Positions 6,030-8,274 of a stretch of DNA of 8,274 nucleotides are shown piece after piece; position 1 is the stretch's first letter; every line of letters begins with the position of its first letter. Source of the stretch: Oscillospiraceae bacterium. GTDB taxonomy: Bacteria; Bacillota_A; Clostridia; Oscillospirales; Ruminococcaceae. The DNA lies in the NCBI GenBank assembly GCA_017848205.1, contig JAGDDO010000400.1:1-8274 (forward strand), given 5' to 3'. The translations under genes and the position numbers were made by a program. The notes beneath the pieces were generated by a model, which had not been told where the DNA came from, made no database searches, and saw nothing but the letters and a program-made list of their open reading frames with translations.

Positions 6030-7620
6030 CACCGCCTTTGTGAACTGCAAACTGAGGAAGCGGTCTTGTTGCTATCCTGTTGTAGTTTCTGATGATGGCT
6101 ATGAACGAGAGCATTTCGACTGCAATAACTATACATCCTGCAAGATAATATTTATAGTCCTCGACAGGTGCTGCAAACAGAACCGCAGTACCGAAAAATG
6201 CTGCAGCAAGATCAAGCATCGGAGAGATAAAATAACAAACTGCCCTGTCTTTCTTTATCGCTGCAAGATCGATATACAGAAACACTGTATTGACGATATG
6301 TAAAATAATAAAAACGACCGCAATGAGTCCGAACAGATGCGGTTCAACAAACATCACTGCATCAGGCTCAACATAACAGCAGGCTTTGAACCACAGAAAT
6401 ACGATGAATACTCCGATAAAAATTCCCAGCGTCAGTTTTGAAGATGAGAGTTTCACACGCAGCTTGCCTGTTTTTTCATCATCCGCTCTTCCTCTCAGCA
6501 TTTTTATATCATCGTGGCAGTAGCGTGTCACAAACCACGCAAATATTACTGACATAAGAGTTACACTCACAGGCATGATCGTGGCAAACATGAGCAGAAT
6601 AAAGAATATCGCAGCTGCTGCAAGGAATTTTAAAGTAAATATGCCGAAGTCGATCGGACAGTCTGAAACCACACGTCCCGTCTGACCGTTTACAGCAGCA
6701 TAAGCCACTCGGTTATGCTTTCTGTAGGACAGGAACCAGACCGGCATCATGGCAAGACTGTTCTTTTCTGCAGAAGTTTCAAGAGTCTTTCTCTCCGGAT
6801 ACTTATGATATTTCGTAAAACTCTGGTGCTTAGTAATATAGGCAGCTGTTTTATCATCGGCAATATGCTTCGCATATTCGATATATGTTGATGCCGGAAC
6901 ATCAGCCGGTTCAGCATAAAAGCCGGCAAAATAACCTGTCGAAAACTTTTTGAGTTCCGGTGACCTTCTGTGAAGATCAGGATTAGGAACTGTTTCAAAC
7001 GGCTCCGTTTTTTCACTGATATCATCATGTAAAACAGATGATGCGTCATGCATTATATGCTTGTATTCCGAATTATGCTGTCCGCTTACTCTGTCTTTGC
7101 ATACGTAACTGTATGTCGAATGATGTTCAGTATAATTCACATCAAAGCTGAACTTTCCGTTCTGTTTCACGTCATAGAACCAGTACGGTACGTAAATACC
7201 CCTGAAACTTTCAATGAATTCAGGGTCTTTAAGTTCCTTAGGTGCAAAAGGCTTTTTCTTTATCTCTTTAATAAAAGCTTCCTTGCACTCATTTTTCGTA
7301 ATGCCAAAAGGAATAATGTAGTCAGGCCTTTTCTGACGGACCATTTTTGTATTGAATACAACTGGTGAACCGCAGAAACTGCAGTTTCCGGAAAGGTCAT
7401 GTTCAGTGCTCACGAGTTCACCGCCGCACTGCGGACAGATGAAAACTGTAGCTTCATATTCCCCTCCGTTATTTGCATCTGCAGAACCGCTGCTGTTTTC
7501 AGGATCAGCAAGAAGTTCTTCCATTTCCGGTGCAAACAGACCGTCACATGACATACATTTTAACTGCTGGCTTTCAATATCAAATTTTACGGTGCCCCCG
7601 CACTGAGGACAATTAGCCAT
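6013..7620 (-). CDS. Double zinc-ribbon protein with six predicted membrane spans (ZR1)
   Basis: The 535-residue protein begins with two zinc ribbons: C4-C7/C22-C25 and C62-C65/C80-C83. A core follows with RPDYIIPFGITKNEC (98-112), GIYVPYWFYD (141-150), IMHDASSVLHDD (189-200), KTEPFE (204-209), GYFAGFYAEPADV (229-241), MMPVWFLSYR (291-300) and NGQTGRVVSD (311-320). Spans at about 331-349, 350-366, 396-413, 427-449, 461-484 and 491-511 give an N-in, C-in topology by charge. ATG 7620 is chosen over an in-frame upstream codon because GGGGG lies 9 nt before it and ZR2 shares this leader. It is the first gene of the operon, 29 nt or so from the predicted transcript start. The core has no assigned activity that I know of; a membrane-associated scaffold or regulator is a guess. 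Confidence 0.85.
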   Translation of the reverse strand: MANCPQCGGTVKFDIESQQLKCMSCDGLFAPEMEELLADPENSSGSADANNGGEYEATVFICPQCGGELVSTEHDLSGNCSFCGSPVVFNTKMVRQKRPDYIIPFGITKNECKEAFIKEIKKKPFAPKELKDPEFIESFRGIYVPYWFYDVKQNGKFSFDVNYTEHHSTYSYVCKDRVSGQHNSEYKHIMHDASSVLHDDISEKTEPFETVPNPDLHRRSPELKKFSTGYFAGFYAEPADVPASTYIEYAKHIADDKTAAYITKHQSFTKYHKYPERKTLETSAEKNSLAMMPVWFLSYRKHNRVAYAAVNGQTGRVVSDCPIDFGIFTLKFLAAAAIFFILLMFATIMPVSVTLMSVIFAWFVTRYCHDDIKMLRGRADDEKTGKLRVKLSSSKLTLGIFIGVFIVFLWFKACCYVEPDAVMFVEPHLFGLIAVVFIILHIVNTVFLYIDLAAIKKDRAVCYFISPMLDLAAAFFGTAVLFAAPVEDYKYYLAGCIVIAVEMLSFIAIIRNYNRIATRPLPQFAVHKGGDDSAR

Positions 7621-7649
7621 TTTGTCATACCCCCTAATAAATATCAAGT

Positions 7650-7684
7650 ACTATAATTCTACCATAAATCAAAAGCAATGTCTA
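7650..7684 (-). promoter_or_regulatory. Promoter of the zinc-ribbon/TPM operon
   Basis: Two overlapping sigma-A-like arrangements fit on the minus strand. The better has TAGACA (7679-7684), a 17-bp spacer and an extended TGG-TAGAAT (-10 at 7656-7661). The second has TTGCTT (7673-7678), 17 bp and TATAGT (7650-7655). Either gives a short leader of roughly 20-30 nt before ATG 7620. No later gap in the operon contains a comparable promoter, so this is probably the main one. Confidence 0.6.
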
Positions 7685-7793
7685 CTGTTTTATACCATTT
7701 TGCACGGTGATAAAGACAAAAAGCATATGAATCATTTCGTAAAGAACAGCAGGACTTCGCCATACACCCTGCGCTGATTTACGGCGTTTTCTT

Positions 7794-7823
7794 AAATAAA
7801 AAGCAGACCCGGTGCAGGTCTGC
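7794..7823 (-). terminator. Intrinsic terminator of maf
   Basis: On the minus strand GCAGACC pairs with GGTCTGC (7823-7817 with 7809-7803) around a 7-nt loop and is followed at once by TTTTTATTT (7802-7794). It begins 8 nt after the maf stop codon. It separates maf transcription from the downstream zinc-ribbon operon. Confidence 0.85.
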
Positions 7824-7831
7824 GGAAATAA

Positions 7832-8274
7832 TCAAAGAAATGAAACCAGTTCACGTTTAAGTCTTGCTGCAGGAAGTCCTACAACATTGAAGTAATCACC
7901 TTTTATACTCTTAGCCGGAAGAAGTGCCCCGTCCTGTATGCCGTAAGCACCCGCCTTGTCCATCGGCAATCCGGTTGCAATGTAATTCTTTATCTCACCG
8001 GCAGTAAGCTCAAAGAATTCAACTTCTGTAGTTTCCGAAAAACTTTTCTTCTTTATGCCGTTTATTATGCAGACACCGGTAATTACACTGTGGACTTTTC
8101 CGGAAAGAGCTGTAAGCATTCTTTCAGCATCTTCCTCGTTTTCCGGCTTTCCGAAAACCTTTCCCTCATATACCACCACGGTATCACTGCCAATGACAAT
8201 ATCAGACTGATGGCTCTCCGCAATAAATTCTGCCTTTCTGCATGCAAGATATTCAGCACTTTCCTCAGCGGATA
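7832..8274 (-). CDS. maf: Maf family nucleoside triphosphate pyrophosphatase (5' end beyond window)
   Basis: About 147 C-terminal residues are present; Maf proteins are usually near 190, so roughly the first 40-50, including the N-terminal phosphate-binding segment, are missing to the right. Diagnostic blocks are visible: GSDTVVVYEGKVFGKP, EEDAERMLTALSGKVHSVITG, TGLPMDKAGAYGIQDGA and the terminal GDYFNVVGLP. The DKAGAYGIQ block fits the dTTP/UTP pyrophosphatase (YhdE-type) group, which hydrolyses non-canonical or excess pyrimidine nucleotides to monophosphates in the cytoplasm; Maf proteins are also linked to septum inhibition. The frame runs open to the window edge. A shorter start at an internal GTG (8179) would cut through the conserved core and is rejected. 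It ends just before an intrinsic terminator and is probably not co-transcribed with the zinc-ribbon genes. Confidence 0.93.
   Translation of the reverse strand, partial: SAEESAEYLACRKAEFIAESHQSDIVIGSDTVVVYEGKVFGKPENEEDAERMLTALSGKVHSVITGVCIINGIKKKSFSETTEVEFFELTAGEIKNYIATGLPMDKAGAYGIQDGALLPAKSIKGDYFNVVGLPAARLKRELVSFL

Noticed and set aside
7685..7793. Possible small RNA or leader between the maf terminator and the operon promoter
   Set aside because: Only a 5-bp GCAGG/CCTGC pairing is visible, with no clear promoter-terminator pair. I see nothing to support a gene there.

Overview
The window looks like a chromosomal stretch from a fibre-degrading gut Firmicute. My best guess is a Ruminococcus-type member of the Oscillospiraceae, but this is inferred rather than shown. 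The reasons are moderate G+C, Gram-positive style Shine-Dalgarno (SD) sequences and sigma-A promoters, a large secreted beta-helix glycoside-hydrolase-like protein, and zinc-ribbon/TPM genes of the kind common in Clostridia. Every gene I can support lies on the minus strand, so the region reads from right to left.

Right edge (7832-8274): the C-terminal three quarters of maf, a nucleotide pyrophosphatase, followed by a clear intrinsic terminator. Next comes a short intergenic region with a promoter at about 7650-7684.

Centre (1250-7620): a compact, apparently single-promoter operon of seven reading frames. It is built from a module that has been tandemly duplicated: [double zinc-ribbon membrane protein + TPM-domain secreted/anchored protein]. 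Copy A is ZR1 (535 aa, six predicted membrane spans) plus TPM1 (309 aa, Ser/Arg/His-rich tail). Copy B is ZR2 plus TPM2 (290 aa, Gly/Asp/Ser-rich tail), but here the zinc-ribbon protein is split by a one-base frame change into a 419-aa and a 112-aa frame that overlap by seven bases. A third, more divergent and shorter zinc-ribbon paralogue follows (ZR3, 358 aa, one C-terminal span), then a 67-aa single-span membrane protein. A strong hairpin at 1177-1212 closes the operon. Topology reasoning puts the zinc ribbons and the low-complexity TPM tails on the cytoplasmic face and the TPM domains outside. A membrane complex that links an extracytoplasmic domain to cytoplasmic zinc-ribbon proteins is therefore plausible, but no function is established by the sequence.

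Left edge (1-918): the first 306 residues of a secreted right-handed beta-helix protein, resembling GH141-like and related carbohydrate-active beta-helix proteins. It has its own good promoter (35-box TTGACT, 17-bp spacer, TAATAT), a palindrome and a direct repeat just upstream, and a roughly 110-nt potentially structured leader. No tRNA, rRNA, CRISPR array or insertion sequence is visible.
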